DNA of 64,000 nucleotides from Chloroflexota bacterium (GTDB lineage: Bacteria > Chloroflexota > Dehalococcoidia > Lucifugimonadales > UBA3495): contig VXOG01000098.1 in the NCBI GenBank assembly GCA_009840165.1, positions 124,001 through 188,000 of the forward strand, given 5' to 3'. This document shows, in pieces, positions 1 through 8,312 of the stretch. Position numbers and translations under genes: made by a program. The notes beneath the pieces are model-generated. The model was not told where the DNA came from and did no database searches. It saw nothing but the letters and a program-made list of their open reading frames with translations. The stretch's first letter is position 1, and the number at the start of each line of letters is the position of its first letter.

Positions 1-394
1 CGGGGGAGCGGGCCTCATCCAGGTTGCGGCCGCCGCCGGCGTGCAGCAGGTCAGCCTCCCGGCAGTGTTCCAGGGTGGTCAGGAAGCCGCCCTCGGAAAA
101 GTCGAAGGAGTGGTTGTTGGCGGTGGTCACGGCATTGATGCCCATCCACTTCAACTCGTCCAGGTTGCGGGGGTCGGAACGGGTGTAGGTGTTGCCGCTC
201 CACTGCCAGGTGCTCTCGTAGTCGTGGAACAGCATCTCCAGGTTGACGAGGGACACGTCGGCGGCCCGGAGCAGGTCCACCAATTTGAGGAAGCGCGGCT
301 CCTGGAAAGCCCGCATCCGTCGCGTAATCATGGCGTCGCCGCCCACGGCGATGGAGATATCGCGGCGCTCGGCATCGTAAATCGTGGTGGTCAT
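1..394 (-). CDS. CapA-like metallophosphoesterase, N-terminal part (cut by window edge)
   Basis: The first 131 residues of a protein that runs off the left edge. Residues 13-22 (ISIAVGGDAM) give the opening beta strand and metal-binding Asp20 of the CapA/PGA_cap calcineurin-like fold. VSLVNLEM (47-54) and TTANNHSFDF (90-99, with Asn94-His95) are the next metal-site motifs in the expected order. Family members are linked to poly-gamma-glutamate capsule synthesis, but many in free-living bacteria are uncharacterised phosphoesterases, so the substrate is unknown. No signal peptide is visible. The ATG is the first in frame and follows a GGAGCC-type ribosome site (about 4 nt spacing). It is divergently placed from nothing: the next gene (Uma2) lies upstream on the same strand. 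Confidence 0.85.
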   Translation of the reverse strand, partial: MTTTIYDAERRDISIAVGGDAMITRRMRAFQEPRFLKLVDLLRAADVSLVNLEMLFHDYESTWQWSGNTYTRSDPRNLDELKWMGINAVTTANNHSFDFSEGGFLTTLEHCREADLLHAGGGRNLDEARSP

Positions 395-444
395 GTCGGC
401 TCCTTGTTGCGTCGGGACAAGGGTGGGGAGGCTGAGGAACGTTA

Positions 445-1209
445 TCAGTCGTCTGGCTGGGAGAGCCGTGCTTCCAATTGTCGGACTCGCGCTTCGGCCT
501 GCATCCGAGCGGCACGTTCGGCTTGGAGACGGGCTTCGGCAGTCTCGGCGCGGGCTTCGGCGATCTCGGCGCGGATCCGCAAGTCGGTATAGGTTACAAT
601 GTGCCGCTCCGTGGCCGGGTCGTAAAATGCGAGTTCTCCACGCTCCCATCGCAGCAGCAGATTCAACGTCCGGCTGTATCCCTGCAATACATCCTGCGAC
701 AACTCATCAATGTCCATGGGCATGTACATATCGCCCGCCAAGCGATCCCCGGCCAGCCGCGCCCCATGATATTCTCCTGTCTCGTCAAACCGCCAGTATT
801 CCGGTATCAGCAGCTTGGCGTAATCCTCACGCTTCGCCCCAGTGTCCGTGTCTGCCGTGCTCCGCGAGGCTACCTCCAAGACAAAGTCCGGCGGCTTCCC
901 CTGCTCCGAGATGATGTAACCGTTACTGGCCTCGTACAGATCCGGGAATACGTTAAAGGCAATGAGCAGGTCGGGATAACGGGCCAACTCCCGGAAAGTA
1001 CCCGGTTCCGCGATGATCCAGCGGTCAGCCCCCACCAGGGTAGTTTCGGGGTTGCCCAGGTGCTGGATGAGGTGGTGAGCGTGGCCGGTCCTAGTCAGTT
1101 GGTTGAACTGGGTCACTTCGTCGGGCTCGCGTTGGGGGATGTCGGGCAAACGGAAGCGGCCCGGAGACAGGGAGGTTCGGGTAGAGGGCTTGGAGGTGTG
1201 GGTAGTCAT
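445..1209 (-). CDS. Uma2-family (DUF820) putative endonuclease with C-terminal coiled coil
   Basis: 254 aa. The central region (PDFVLEVASRSTADTD, then KREDYAKLLIPEYWRFD) is the PD-(D/E)XK-like core of the Uma2/DUF820 family, which is very abundant in Cyanobacteria and Chloroflexota and has no settled role. The last ~45 residues are an Ala/Glu/Arg-rich heptad region (AEIAEARAETAEARLQAERA), a coiled-coil tail often seen on this family. The start chosen is the ATG opening MTTHTSK; the 15 codons upstream are Arg-rich and lack family resemblance. An extended -10 promoter lies 44 nt upstream of this start on the same strand. Confidence 0.85.
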   Translation of the reverse strand: MTTHTSKPSTRTSLSPGRFRLPDIPQREPDEVTQFNQLTRTGHAHHLIQHLGNPETTLVGADRWIIAEPGTFRELARYPDLLIAFNVFPDLYEASNGYIISEQGKPPDFVLEVASRSTADTDTGAKREDYAKLLIPEYWRFDETGEYHGARLAGDRLAGDMYMPMDIDELSQDVLQGYSRTLNLLLRWERGELAFYDPATERHIVTYTDLRIRAEIAEARAETAEARLQAERAARMQAEARVRQLEARLSQPDD

Positions 1210-1252
1210 GGCGAACCTGAAAGGTGTCGTCCGCCTATGGCGGATGGGCCGC

Positions 1253-1261
1253 ATTATACCA
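1253..1261 (-). promoter_or_regulatory. Extended -10 promoter for the Uma2 gene
   Basis: On the minus strand the bases read TGGTATAAT, a perfect TATAAT with the TGn extension, 44 nt upstream of the Uma2 ATG. The -35 region is poor, as is usual for extended -10 promoters. It lies back to back with a candidate promoter for the CoA-transferase on the plus strand. Confidence 0.5.
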
Positions 1262-1280
1262 GCCTGCCTTGACCTGCCAG

Positions 1281-1289
1281 TGCTACAAT
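1281..1289 (+). promoter_or_regulatory. Extended -10-like element for the first CoA-transferase
   Basis: TGCTACAAT fits an extended -10 (TGn plus TACAAT) and lies 25 nt upstream of the ATG at 1315. No good -35 is at the right distance. It is placed divergently from the Uma2 promoter. Confidence 0.35.
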
Positions 1290-1292
1290 ACC

Positions 1293-1324
1293 TCTGGAAT
1301 GGGCATCATCTGGAATGGGCATCA
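1293..1324 (+). repeat. 16-bp perfect tandem duplication across a start region
   Basis: The unit TCTGGAATGGGCATCA occurs twice head to tail (1293-1308 and 1309-1324). Each copy carries an ATG, but the two ATGs are 16 nt apart and so are in different frames; only the second (1315) opens the CoA-transferase. Confidence 0.9.
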
Positions 1325-2541
1325 TCGGCGAAATCCTAAATTCCGAACCAGCTCTGCCGCTCAGCGGTTACCGGGCGCTGGATATGTCCGGCCCGATGGG
1401 GGTCTATTGCGGCAAGCTGATGGCGGACATGGGCGCCGACGTGATCAAGGTCGAACCGCCGGGCGGCGACCTGATGCGGGAGATCGGCCCTTTCATCGAC
1501 GGCCGGCCCGGCCCCGACCGCAGCCTGTACTGGCTGCACTTCAACACCAACAAGCGCAGCGTAACGCTGGACATCAACAAGCCGGAAGGAGCGGCGGTTC
1601 TGCGCCGGCTTGCACGCGAGTCCGACATGCTGCTGGAGACCGGGCCACCCGGGTACATGGACTCGCTGGGGCTGGGATACGAGAGCCTGTCAGCAGACTC
1701 GCCCGGGCTGATTTACGCATCCATCACGCCGTTCGGGCAGACGGGGCCTTATCGAGACTTCAAAGGATCCGATCTGGTGGGCTTTGCCATGGGCGGGTAC
1801 ATGTACGTGACCGGTTGGCCTGATACCCCGCCCAACAAGTTATGGGGGTCGCAGGCTTATCACACAGCGTCGAACCGCGCCTACATCGCCATCCTGCTGG
1901 CCCTGTACCACCGCATGATGACGGGGCAGGGACAGTACATCGACGTGTCCATACAGGAGGCCGTGGCCGCCACCACCGAGCACGTCAATACGACCTACAA
2001 CTACACAGGTGAGTCGGCGGTGCGCTGCGGATTCCGGCACGGCGGGCAGTTTGTCGCCACGTGGCGGTGCAAGGACGGCTACGCCAGCATCACCACCAAC
2101 ACAAGGGCGGCGTGGGACGACCTGCGGGCCTGGATGCACCGGGACGGCATGGCCGGCGACCTGATGGATGAGCAGTACAACGACCACTTCGTCCTGCGAG
2201 GCGAACATTCGGCGCATATCGAGGAACTGGTACAAGCCTGGGCGCTGCTGCACACCCGGCAGGAGATTACCGAGTTCGGCCAGTCAAACCACCATCCGTG
2301 GGGTCCCGCAGCCACGGCTGATGAGATTCTGGAGAACGAGCAGCTATGGGGCCGGGGCTACCTAACCACCTTAGAATCTCCGGATGGGGTATCGATGGTG
2401 TACCCGGGCGATCCGTACCGACTGACCGAGTTTCCACAGCCGGTGCGCCGGGCTGCGCCCGATCCGGGGGAGCATAACGTCGAGGTACTGTCAGGCATAT
2501 TGGGTCTGTCTGCGGCGGATGTGGAACGGCTTTCTGTCTGA
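1315..2541 (+). CDS. CaiB/BaiF family III CoA-transferase, subunit lacking the catalytic Asp
   Basis: 408 aa, normal length for the family. The N-terminal Rossmann-like signature YCGKLMADMGADVIKVEPPG and the later TGQGQYIDVS are typical. Family III enzymes move CoA between carboxylic acids through a glutamyl/aspartyl anhydride at a conserved Asp placed 18 residues before the Arg of the helix ending ALxxR. Here that position is Tyr182 (AYHTASNRAYIAILLALYHR), so the protein should not be catalytic by itself. The next gene, 80 bp downstream on the same strand, encodes a paralog that keeps the Asp; I infer a heterodimer. No clear Shine-Dalgarno precedes the ATG, which sits in a duplicated 16-bp unit. 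Confidence 0.9.
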   Translation: MGIIGEILNSEPALPLSGYRALDMSGPMGVYCGKLMADMGADVIKVEPPGGDLMREIGPFIDGRPGPDRSLYWLHFNTNKRSVTLDINKPEGAAVLRRLARESDMLLETGPPGYMDSLGLGYESLSADSPGLIYASITPFGQTGPYRDFKGSDLVGFAMGGYMYVTGWPDTPPNKLWGSQAYHTASNRAYIAILLALYHRMMTGQGQYIDVSIQEAVAATTEHVNTTYNYTGESAVRCGFRHGGQFVATWRCKDGYASITTNTRAAWDDLRAWMHRDGMAGDLMDEQYNDHFVLRGEHSAHIEELVQAWALLHTRQEITEFGQSNHHPWGPAATADEILENEQLWGRGYLTTLESPDGVSMVYPGDPYRLTEFPQPVRRAAPDPGEHNVEVLSGILGLSAADVERLSV

Positions 2542-2556
2542 CGACCGACAGGCATC

Positions 2557-2603
2557 CCTCGACAGGCTCAGGATGATGGTTCGACAGGCTCACCATGAGC
2601 GGG
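2557..2603 (+). repeat. Dispersed repeat with two TCGACAGGCTCA units
   Basis: Two imperfect units, TCGACAGGCTCAGGATGATGG and TCGACAGGCTCACCATGAGCGG, stand head to tail in the short gap between the two CoA-transferase genes. Units of this kind are seen as intergenic repeats in many high-GC genomes; only this pair is seen here. Confidence 0.6.
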
Positions 2604-2621
2604 TGATAAGGATTAGGTTCA

Positions 2622-3857
2622 ATGGACTTGAACGGCAATGCGCATCAGAGCGGCCTTGCCCTGCGGGGAATCCGGGTGTTGGATTTCACCTGGATTCATG
2701 CCGGGCCTTCGGCCACGCGGATACTCTCAGATCAGGGCGCGGAAGTGATCAAGGTTGAGTCGAATAACGCGCTGTCGGTGATTGGCGGGCCGGCGTCGGC
2801 CACGGCGCGAGGGCTGGGCCAGCGCCACAACTGGAACGCGGGCAAGCTGTCCATCTCCCTGAACATGAAAACGGCGCAGGCCATCGACATCGCCAAGCGG
2901 CTGGCCGCGGTGTCGGACGTGGTGGCCGAGAACTTCAGCGGGCGAGTGATGCCCTCGTGGGGTCTCGATTACGACTCGATCCGGGCGATTAACCCCAGCA
3001 TCATCATGCTGAGCATGTCGGGTTTTGGGCGCACGGGACCGTGGAAAGACCGGGTAAGCTACGGCCAGACGCTACAGGCCTGGTCGGGGTTCACCCAACT
3101 GACGGGGTTTCCCGACACCGACCCCAGCGGTCCAGCCAGCGCGTACAGCGACGCTACGGGGGGCATGGCCGGCGCGCAGGCGGCGCTGCTGGCCCTGATG
3201 CATCGGGCCAGGACCGGGCGCGGGCAGTGGCTGGACGTTTCGCAGTTCGAGTCGCTGTCGTCTCTGCTGGAAACGCTGGTTTTGGACATGAGCGTGAACG
3301 GAGCCACCGCGGTTTCATCGCGCACCGGGAATCGCCTGTCCTATGGCGGCGGCGCTCCTCACGGCGCGTATCGCTGCAAGGGGGAAGATCGGTGGGTGGC
3401 CATCACCGTTTTCACTGATGAGGAATGGAGGGCGTTAGTGGACGTTGTGGGCAATCCGCAATGGGCTGACGACCCAAGGTTCGCTACTGGCGAGGCCCGC
3501 GAACGCAACGCCGACGCGTTGGACTCGCTGGTGGAATCGTGGACACTCCAGCACACTGCGGAAGATGTGATGAGCCGGTTGCAGGCCAAGGGCGTCGCTG
3601 CCGGGGTAGTGCAGACCGGGGAGGATCTGTCACGCGACCCTCAGTTGAAGGAGCGGGAGTTCTTTCGCCGCGTCCCCGATCAGCAGGGAGTAGAGCGGAT
3701 CATCGAGAGCGCGCCTTACAAGCTATCGCGCACCCCGGGCAGAGCTACCAGGGGTGCGCCGGAGTTCGCAGCGGACATGACCTACGTGCTGCGGGAATTG
3801 CTGGGCATGTCCGACGACGAGGTGGAGGATTGCGCCATCGCCGGCGCGTTCGACTGA
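2622..3857 (+). CDS. CaiB/BaiF family III CoA-transferase, subunit with catalytic Asp
   Basis: 411 aa. It carries the family signature AGPSATRILSDQGAEVIKVE near the N terminus, SMSGFGRTGPWKDRVSYGQT in the middle, and TGRGQWLDVSQFE. The catalytic aspartate is present as Asp177 in YSDATGGMAG, at the conserved 18-residue distance before the Arg of ALMHR. It follows the Asp-less paralog by 80 bp on the same strand. Together they resemble, in the same order, the two halves of the fused protein at 40.1-42.7 kb. The acyl substrate cannot be told from sequence. The ATG (2622) is followed by an unconserved leader of ~12 residues. Confidence 0.92.
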   Translation: MDLNGNAHQSGLALRGIRVLDFTWIHAGPSATRILSDQGAEVIKVESNNALSVIGGPASATARGLGQRHNWNAGKLSISLNMKTAQAIDIAKRLAAVSDVVAENFSGRVMPSWGLDYDSIRAINPSIIMLSMSGFGRTGPWKDRVSYGQTLQAWSGFTQLTGFPDTDPSGPASAYSDATGGMAGAQAALLALMHRARTGRGQWLDVSQFESLSSLLETLVLDMSVNGATAVSSRTGNRLSYGGGAPHGAYRCKGEDRWVAITVFTDEEWRALVDVVGNPQWADDPRFATGEARERNADALDSLVESWTLQHTAEDVMSRLQAKGVAAGVVQTGEDLSRDPQLKEREFFRRVPDQQGVERIIESAPYKLSRTPGRATRGAPEFAADMTYVLRELLGMSDDEVEDCAIAGAFD

Positions 3858-3910
3858 GTAGCGCGCCGGTAACCGCCAGAGATTGCCGTTATGGTGATTG
3901 TTTCAGTTGC

Positions 3911-5038
3911 CTACAGGAAAGCGAACTGCTCGTAGTCGCCGTGGACGATGGGCACGGGATCCAGCTCCAACCACCGGTTCAGGATGGTGGCGTAGGTGGA
4001 GCGGAAGTCGTTGGTGAAGTGCAGGTCGCCCTCTGAGTGGTCCTCGGGGCGCAGGGACGGGTAGTCGCCGTACAGCCCGCCGTTGACCGACCCGCCGATG
4101 ACGAACGCCGCGCCGCCGGAGCCGTGGTCAGTACCGGTGCCGTTGTCCTTAATGCGCCGCCCGAACTCGGAGAACACCAGGATCAGGGTGTCGTCCAGCA
4201 TCCCGTGCTCCTCCAGGTCGCTGGTGAAGTCGGCAATGGCGGTGGACACGTCGGTCCACAGCTTGGCGTGGGCCGGCAACTCGTTGCTGTGGGTGTCGAA
4301 ACTCCCGTGCATGGTGTAGTAGAAGCGGGTGCCGAGCCCGGCCGACATGACCTGCGCCATGTTGCGGAGCGACTGGCTGATGGGAGTGTCAGCGTACTCC
4401 ACGGACGACGAGTACAGGTCGGGGGCGGAACGCAATCGGTCGGCGCCCTTCAGCGCGTTGGAGCCGGTTTCCGATAGCACCTGCGCCACGATGTCCTTGG
4501 TCTCCGTCGGCCCGTAAATCCGGCTGAACGCCTCCAGGGCGTACTGCCGGGATTTCTCGTCCTGGATGTCCGGCATCAGGCCATAGGTCTCGAGGTTGGC
4601 CACCGATGCCACCGGCACGCCCTTGCACACCATCGCCCGGGGGAGGCCGCGTCCGAAGTTGACGCCGGTCAGCACGTTCTCGCCCCGCGGATCAAGGTCG
4701 CGGATGGCCGCGCCCAGCCAACCCTCAGCGCCGATCTTCTCCGACTCGGCGGTGTACCAAACGTCGCGGGAGCGGAAGTGCGAGCGGTTCGGGTTGGGGT
4801 AGCCGATGCCGTTGATGACGGCGATGTCGCCCTGGTCCCACAGGTGTTTGATGGCCGCCAAGTTGGGGTTGAATCCCACCTCGCCATCCAGGTGCAGCAC
4901 TTCACCTTCGGGGATGCCGACGTTGCTGCGGAAGTCGTAGTAGAGGGGGTTGTTGTAGGGGATCACGGTGTTCAGGGCGTCGTTGCCACCCTGGAGCTCA
5001 ATCACCACTACCGACCTTTCCCTGTTGGTGGAAGTCAT
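3911..5038 (-). CDS. DUF1501 protein (alkaline-phosphatase-like fold), no export signal
   Basis: 375 aa, third gene of a DUF1800-NHL-DUF1501 set. Typical DUF1501 marks are VVVIELQGGNDALNT at the start, NRSHFRSRDVW (about 84-94), FSEFGRR (289-295) and TDHGSGG (303-309). DUF1501 is a relative of the sulfatase/alkaline phosphatase superfamily with no assigned reaction. Most members begin with a Tat-type leader; this one starts directly with the core strand after ten residues, so it should stay in the cytoplasm. The start at MTSTNRER is set by a strong AGGAGG site 9 nt upstream; the 20 codons before it are not conserved-looking. Confidence 0.93.
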   Translation of the reverse strand: MTSTNRERSVVVIELQGGNDALNTVIPYNNPLYYDFRSNVGIPEGEVLHLDGEVGFNPNLAAIKHLWDQGDIAVINGIGYPNPNRSHFRSRDVWYTAESEKIGAEGWLGAAIRDLDPRGENVLTGVNFGRGLPRAMVCKGVPVASVANLETYGLMPDIQDEKSRQYALEAFSRIYGPTETKDIVAQVLSETGSNALKGADRLRSAPDLYSSSVEYADTPISQSLRNMAQVMSAGLGTRFYYTMHGSFDTHSNELPAHAKLWTDVSTAIADFTSDLEEHGMLDDTLILVFSEFGRRIKDNGTGTDHGSGGAAFVIGGSVNGGLYGDYPSLRPEDHSEGDLHFTNDFRSTYATILNRWLELDPVPIVHGDYEQFAFL

Positions 5039-5101
5039 CGGGCTATCCTCCTGTTTGGTATGCTCGGTTGCGACGGGATTGCCACGCTGCGCTCGCAATG
5101 A

Positions 5102-6139
5102 CTAAGCGGAGGCGCGGGCCGGTTGGTACACCTGGATGCGGTGCCGGTTGCTTTCGGTTACGTACAGGTTCCCGTCGCGGTCCAGCTTGACCGACACGGG
5201 CGACCAGAAATACTTTTCGATGTGGGACGACTCTTCGTGGGGATCGTCCACGAAGTAGTCGATTTCGGGTTCCAAGTTGGCGCGGGAGCGGGCCTCGCCC
5301 TCCTCCACGTTGACGGACAGGAAGTTGGCCGCCCAGGCGGACAGGGTAGCCTCGCCCCGCAGCTTCTGGACAAAGCCGCCGTCGGAGTCCAGCACCTGCA
5401 CCCGCTCGTTGCCCCAGTCCGCCACGTAGATGTAGCCACTGGCGTCCACTGCCACGCCGGAAGGCCGGTGAAACTCGCCGTCGCCCCGTCCCGACGTGCC
5501 GTAGGATGCCAGGTGCGCGCCGTCAGCGGAAAACTTCTGGATGCGGTCGTTGCCCCAGTCGGCGACGTACACACAGCCGTCGGCGCCTACGGTAATGCCC
5601 CAGGGCAGGATGAACTCGCCCGGTGCGTTGCCGTGCGAGCCGAAAGATGCCAGGAAGCGTCCGTCGGCGGTGAATTTCTGGACCCGGTGATTGTAGGTGT
5701 CGGCGACGTAGAGGTTGTCATCGGCGTCGAAGGCCAGCCCAGACGGCGTGTCCAGTTGGCCCTGGCCGGCTCCGTGTTCGCCCCAAGTGGACAGCAGCGT
5801 CCCCTCGCGGTCGAACACCGAGATCCGGTGAGTGGCCTCGTCGCTGACGTACACGCGGCCCCGGCTGTCCAGAGTGCAGGCAGAGGGCCAGATGAACTGA
5901 CCGGGAGACTGGCCATACGCCGCGAAGGTTCCGTAATACTCGCTGTCGATGTCGCACATGGTGACGCGCACGCCCCGCGTAACGTTCTCCAGCGAGCGGT
6001 TGGCGACGTACATACGCCCGTCCTCGGCGATGCCAACATCGGTGGGCGCATAGAACCCCCGGCCCTCCATTGTGGTCATGCCCAGGGTCATGCGGTATTC
6101 GAGAAGCTTGATTTCCGGAATGTCTTGCACTGTGGCCAT
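5102..6139 (-). CDS. NHL-repeat beta-propeller protein (cassette 1)
   Basis: 345 aa with about six NHL repeats, seen as recurring phrases such as GRVYVSDEATHRISVFDREG, DNLYVADTYNHRVQKFTADG, GCVYVADWGNDRIQKFSADG and GYIYVADWGNERVQVLDSDG. NHL propellers are binding platforms or, in peptidyl-glycine lyases, enzymes; no catalytic signature is seen. An insertion of about 70 residues (SAWAANFLSVNVEEGEARSR onward) precedes the last repeat. There is no signal peptide. It lies 16 bp downstream of the DUF1800 gene and 63 bp upstream of DUF1501 on the same strand, so co-transcription is likely. A close paralog is at 13.3-14.3 kb. Confidence 0.93.
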   Translation of the reverse strand: MATVQDIPEIKLLEYRMTLGMTTMEGRGFYAPTDVGIAEDGRMYVANRSLENVTRGVRVTMCDIDSEYYGTFAAYGQSPGQFIWPSACTLDSRGRVYVSDEATHRISVFDREGTLLSTWGEHGAGQGQLDTPSGLAFDADDNLYVADTYNHRVQKFTADGRFLASFGSHGNAPGEFILPWGITVGADGCVYVADWGNDRIQKFSADGAHLASYGTSGRGDGEFHRPSGVAVDASGYIYVADWGNERVQVLDSDGGFVQKLRGEATLSAWAANFLSVNVEEGEARSRANLEPEIDYFVDDPHEESSHIEKYFWSPVSVKLDRDGNLYVTESNRHRIQVYQPARASA

Positions 6140-6155
6140 GTCATTTCACCAATAG

Positions 6156-7571
6156 TTACGCGCGTTGGAACTCGTGAGTTGACGCCACCATTTGCAGAAC
6201 TTCCGCAATACGACCGTCGCCCACGCTGTCAGCGGAACCGGCCACGGAGGCGAAATCCACCAATTCGCGGCGCGTGTCCTCGGACACCTGGATCGCGCCC
6301 ACCTGGTCCAGGCAGGCGTCAACAAGCATTTCCGGCGAGACCGCAGACGGGTTGGACGCGATGCGCTCAACCATCGTCCGTACTCCCGGCTTGGCGGTAT
6401 CGCCCAGCTGCTGGGAGGCGAAGTTGATGCGCTCCACCAGCGAGCCGGTGTCGATCCAGTCGGTGCCCTGATGCCATCCTTCCACGCTGGGCGGGTTGTT
6501 CAGGAACTGGCCCATGAAGATGGACTGCTGGTAACGGTCCAGGATTTCCTTGCGCGGGCGGTCGAACTCGCCGGTGAGCCGCAGCACGCCGGCCACCAAC
6601 TCCACCGGGCTCTTGACCCTGCGATACCGGACCGACTCGTCCTTGAAGAAATCGGAGTTGAACAAGGCACGCAGCATGGCCGTTATGTCATAGCCGCTGT
6701 CGAAGTACGCCTTCACCAGCAGGTCGATGGCCGCCGGGTCCTGCGGCTCGGTGTAGGGCCACTCCGGGACCGGCGGCTCATCGGCCACAAAGAAACTATA
6801 CATGTGCCTAGAGATGAACCGGGCGGTGGCTTCCTGCTGGCAGATGATGTCCACAATATCGTCGCCGTTGAACGGCCCGCGCTGGCCCAGGAATTCTTTC
6901 TCGCCGAAGTCGTGGTCGTCCCCCTGGAACTCGAAGTGCCAGGCGATGCGGCCATACGGCCAGTCGGAATCACGCATTGAGCGCAGTTCCATGTATTCGC
7001 GGTTGCCCAGCGTCCAGCCGGTAAAGGCGCGGGCGCACTCCTGCACGTCCTGTTCGGAGTAATTGCCCACCCCCATGGAGAACAGTTCCAGCAGCTCGCG
7101 CCCGAAATTCTCGTTGATGGCGTCCTTGTGATTGTCCTGGTTATCCAGCCAGATAATCATGGCAGGGTCCTGGGACAACTCCACCAGCAGGTCGCGGAAG
7201 CTGGCCATGCCCTTGTAGCGGAACATGCGAACCTGGTCTGAAAGCGCCTTGCCGTGAATGACCTTGGGGTATCCCGTGGCGAAAATGCCGTGCCAGAACA
7301 GGGCGACCTTTTCGCGCAGCGGCGTGGTGGTGGTGGTCATTCGGTACAACCAGTTCTCGCCGGAACCCAGCGTGCCCATCATGCCCGACAGCTCGGGATG
7401 GAATCGCCGGATCAGGTCGTCGCCCATGCGCTGCTCGCTGCTCCGGTCAAGCAGCATTTCCACCGTGGCCTCGTAGCCCTGGGCAGCGTAGGTTTCCAGT
7501 TGGTCGCGGGTGGCGCCGAAACCGGCCCGTCGCATCAGGTGGCCAATCAGTTCAACATCGCGGTTTGCCAT
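6156..7571 (-). CDS. DUF1800 protein (cassette 1)
   Basis: 471 aa, usual length for DUF1800. Recognisable stretches in order are LIGHLMRRAGFGATRDQLE, EKVALFWHGIFATG, MIIWLDNQDNHKDAINENFG, RELLELFSMGVGNYSEQDV, CARAFTGWT, FISRHMYSFFVADEPPVPEW and PSVEGWHQGTDWIDTGS. The biochemical role of DUF1800 is unknown; it is regularly found beside DUF1501. No export signal is seen. The ATG chosen (MANRDVE) has GGAGG 9 nt upstream. It is the first gene of the three-gene minus-strand set and has a paralog at 16.5-17.9 kb. Confidence 0.93.
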   Translation of the reverse strand: MANRDVELIGHLMRRAGFGATRDQLETYAAQGYEATVEMLLDRSSEQRMGDDLIRRFHPELSGMMGTLGSGENWLYRMTTTTTPLREKVALFWHGIFATGYPKVIHGKALSDQVRMFRYKGMASFRDLLVELSQDPAMIIWLDNQDNHKDAINENFGRELLELFSMGVGNYSEQDVQECARAFTGWTLGNREYMELRSMRDSDWPYGRIAWHFEFQGDDHDFGEKEFLGQRGPFNGDDIVDIICQQEATARFISRHMYSFFVADEPPVPEWPYTEPQDPAAIDLLVKAYFDSGYDITAMLRALFNSDFFKDESVRYRRVKSPVELVAGVLRLTGEFDRPRKEILDRYQQSIFMGQFLNNPPSVEGWHQGTDWIDTGSLVERINFASQQLGDTAKPGVRTMVERIASNPSAVSPEMLVDACLDQVGAIQVSEDTRRELVDFASVAGSADSVGDGRIAEVLQMVASTHEFQRA

Positions 7572-7642
7572 AGGTTTACGCCTCCCATTGGCGGATTTCC
7601 GCAATCATACCGGAATGCGAGAGGCAATTCCAGCCGACGTAA

Positions 7643-7807
7643 TCACCTTGAACGCCGCGCCCGCCGCCGAACCCACGGCGCCGCGTAGTTCCGGTTAGAG
7701 TTGAACGGCGGGTCCAAGTAAATCAGGTCAACGCAGTCCGAGTTGATGCCCCGCAGGATGTCCAGGTTGCCGCCCGTCCAGACGGTCTTGTCGGCAAAGT
7801 TAGGCAT
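7643..7807 (-). pseudogene. N-terminal fragment of a DNA methyltransferase
   Basis: A 54-codon reading frame begins MPNFADKTVWTGGNLDILRG and contains DLIYLDPPFNSNRNYAAP, the DPPF catalytic motif IV of beta-class amino-methyltransferases. After AAP the frame degenerates (WVRRRARRSR then TGA). Shifting by one base restores a sensible VGSAAAGAAFK, so a frameshift plus loss of everything downstream explains it. In intact relatives the enzyme is several hundred residues long. It lies beside an IS remnant, which may have caused the deletion. Confidence 0.7.
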
Positions 7808-8312
7808 CGTCGTAGCCCGATTTTAGCACGTATGCCCTCATCAATTTTGAATCCGGCGGGCGATAATCCACTGACGCTTCCCTGGGAGGTAACGCCACCC
7901 GCCGCCGCAACTTGCCCGGTTGCCCGCGGCGGGTGTTTGCTGTAACGTGATAATGCGCCAATCGATTACGCCCTTGCCGGGAGATCACTCCATGACTGCC
8001 CACACCACTGAACCCACAACCACCACCGGCATCCCCTTCTATTACTACACCCGCGACGAAAGGATGGCGTAATGTTGTCAGGAACTGGACTTGTATGAAA
8101 AACGTTACGAGCTGGAATTTCTGCTCGAAATGACCCCCACGACTGGAACTCGTGGGACAACCACCAAATCGTTCACGAAGCCGGACTCAGTCAACACCCT
8201 TTCGTAGTCCATTTTAGAAATACCCTCGGTTTCGGGTTTTATGCGAATCAGGGTGGGCTCCGCCTGGGCGGGTTCATTCAATGCCAAAACTCCGTGGTAC
8301 TGGAAGTAACTG
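7808..8312. other. Degraded stretch, no supportable gene
   Basis: About 500 bp between the methyltransferase fragment and the IS remnant. A 26-codon plus-strand frame from 7992 (MTAHTTEPTTTTGIPFYYYT) and a following frame containing LDLYEKRYELEFLLE look like pieces of one decayed gene separated by a stop. A 73-codon minus-strand frame starts inside the IS terminal repeat. Neither is convincing as a functional gene. Confidence 0.5.

Noticed and set aside
29-592. Plus-strand frames over the CapA and Uma2 genes
   Set aside because: They are antisense shadows; the minus-strand products show clear family motifs.
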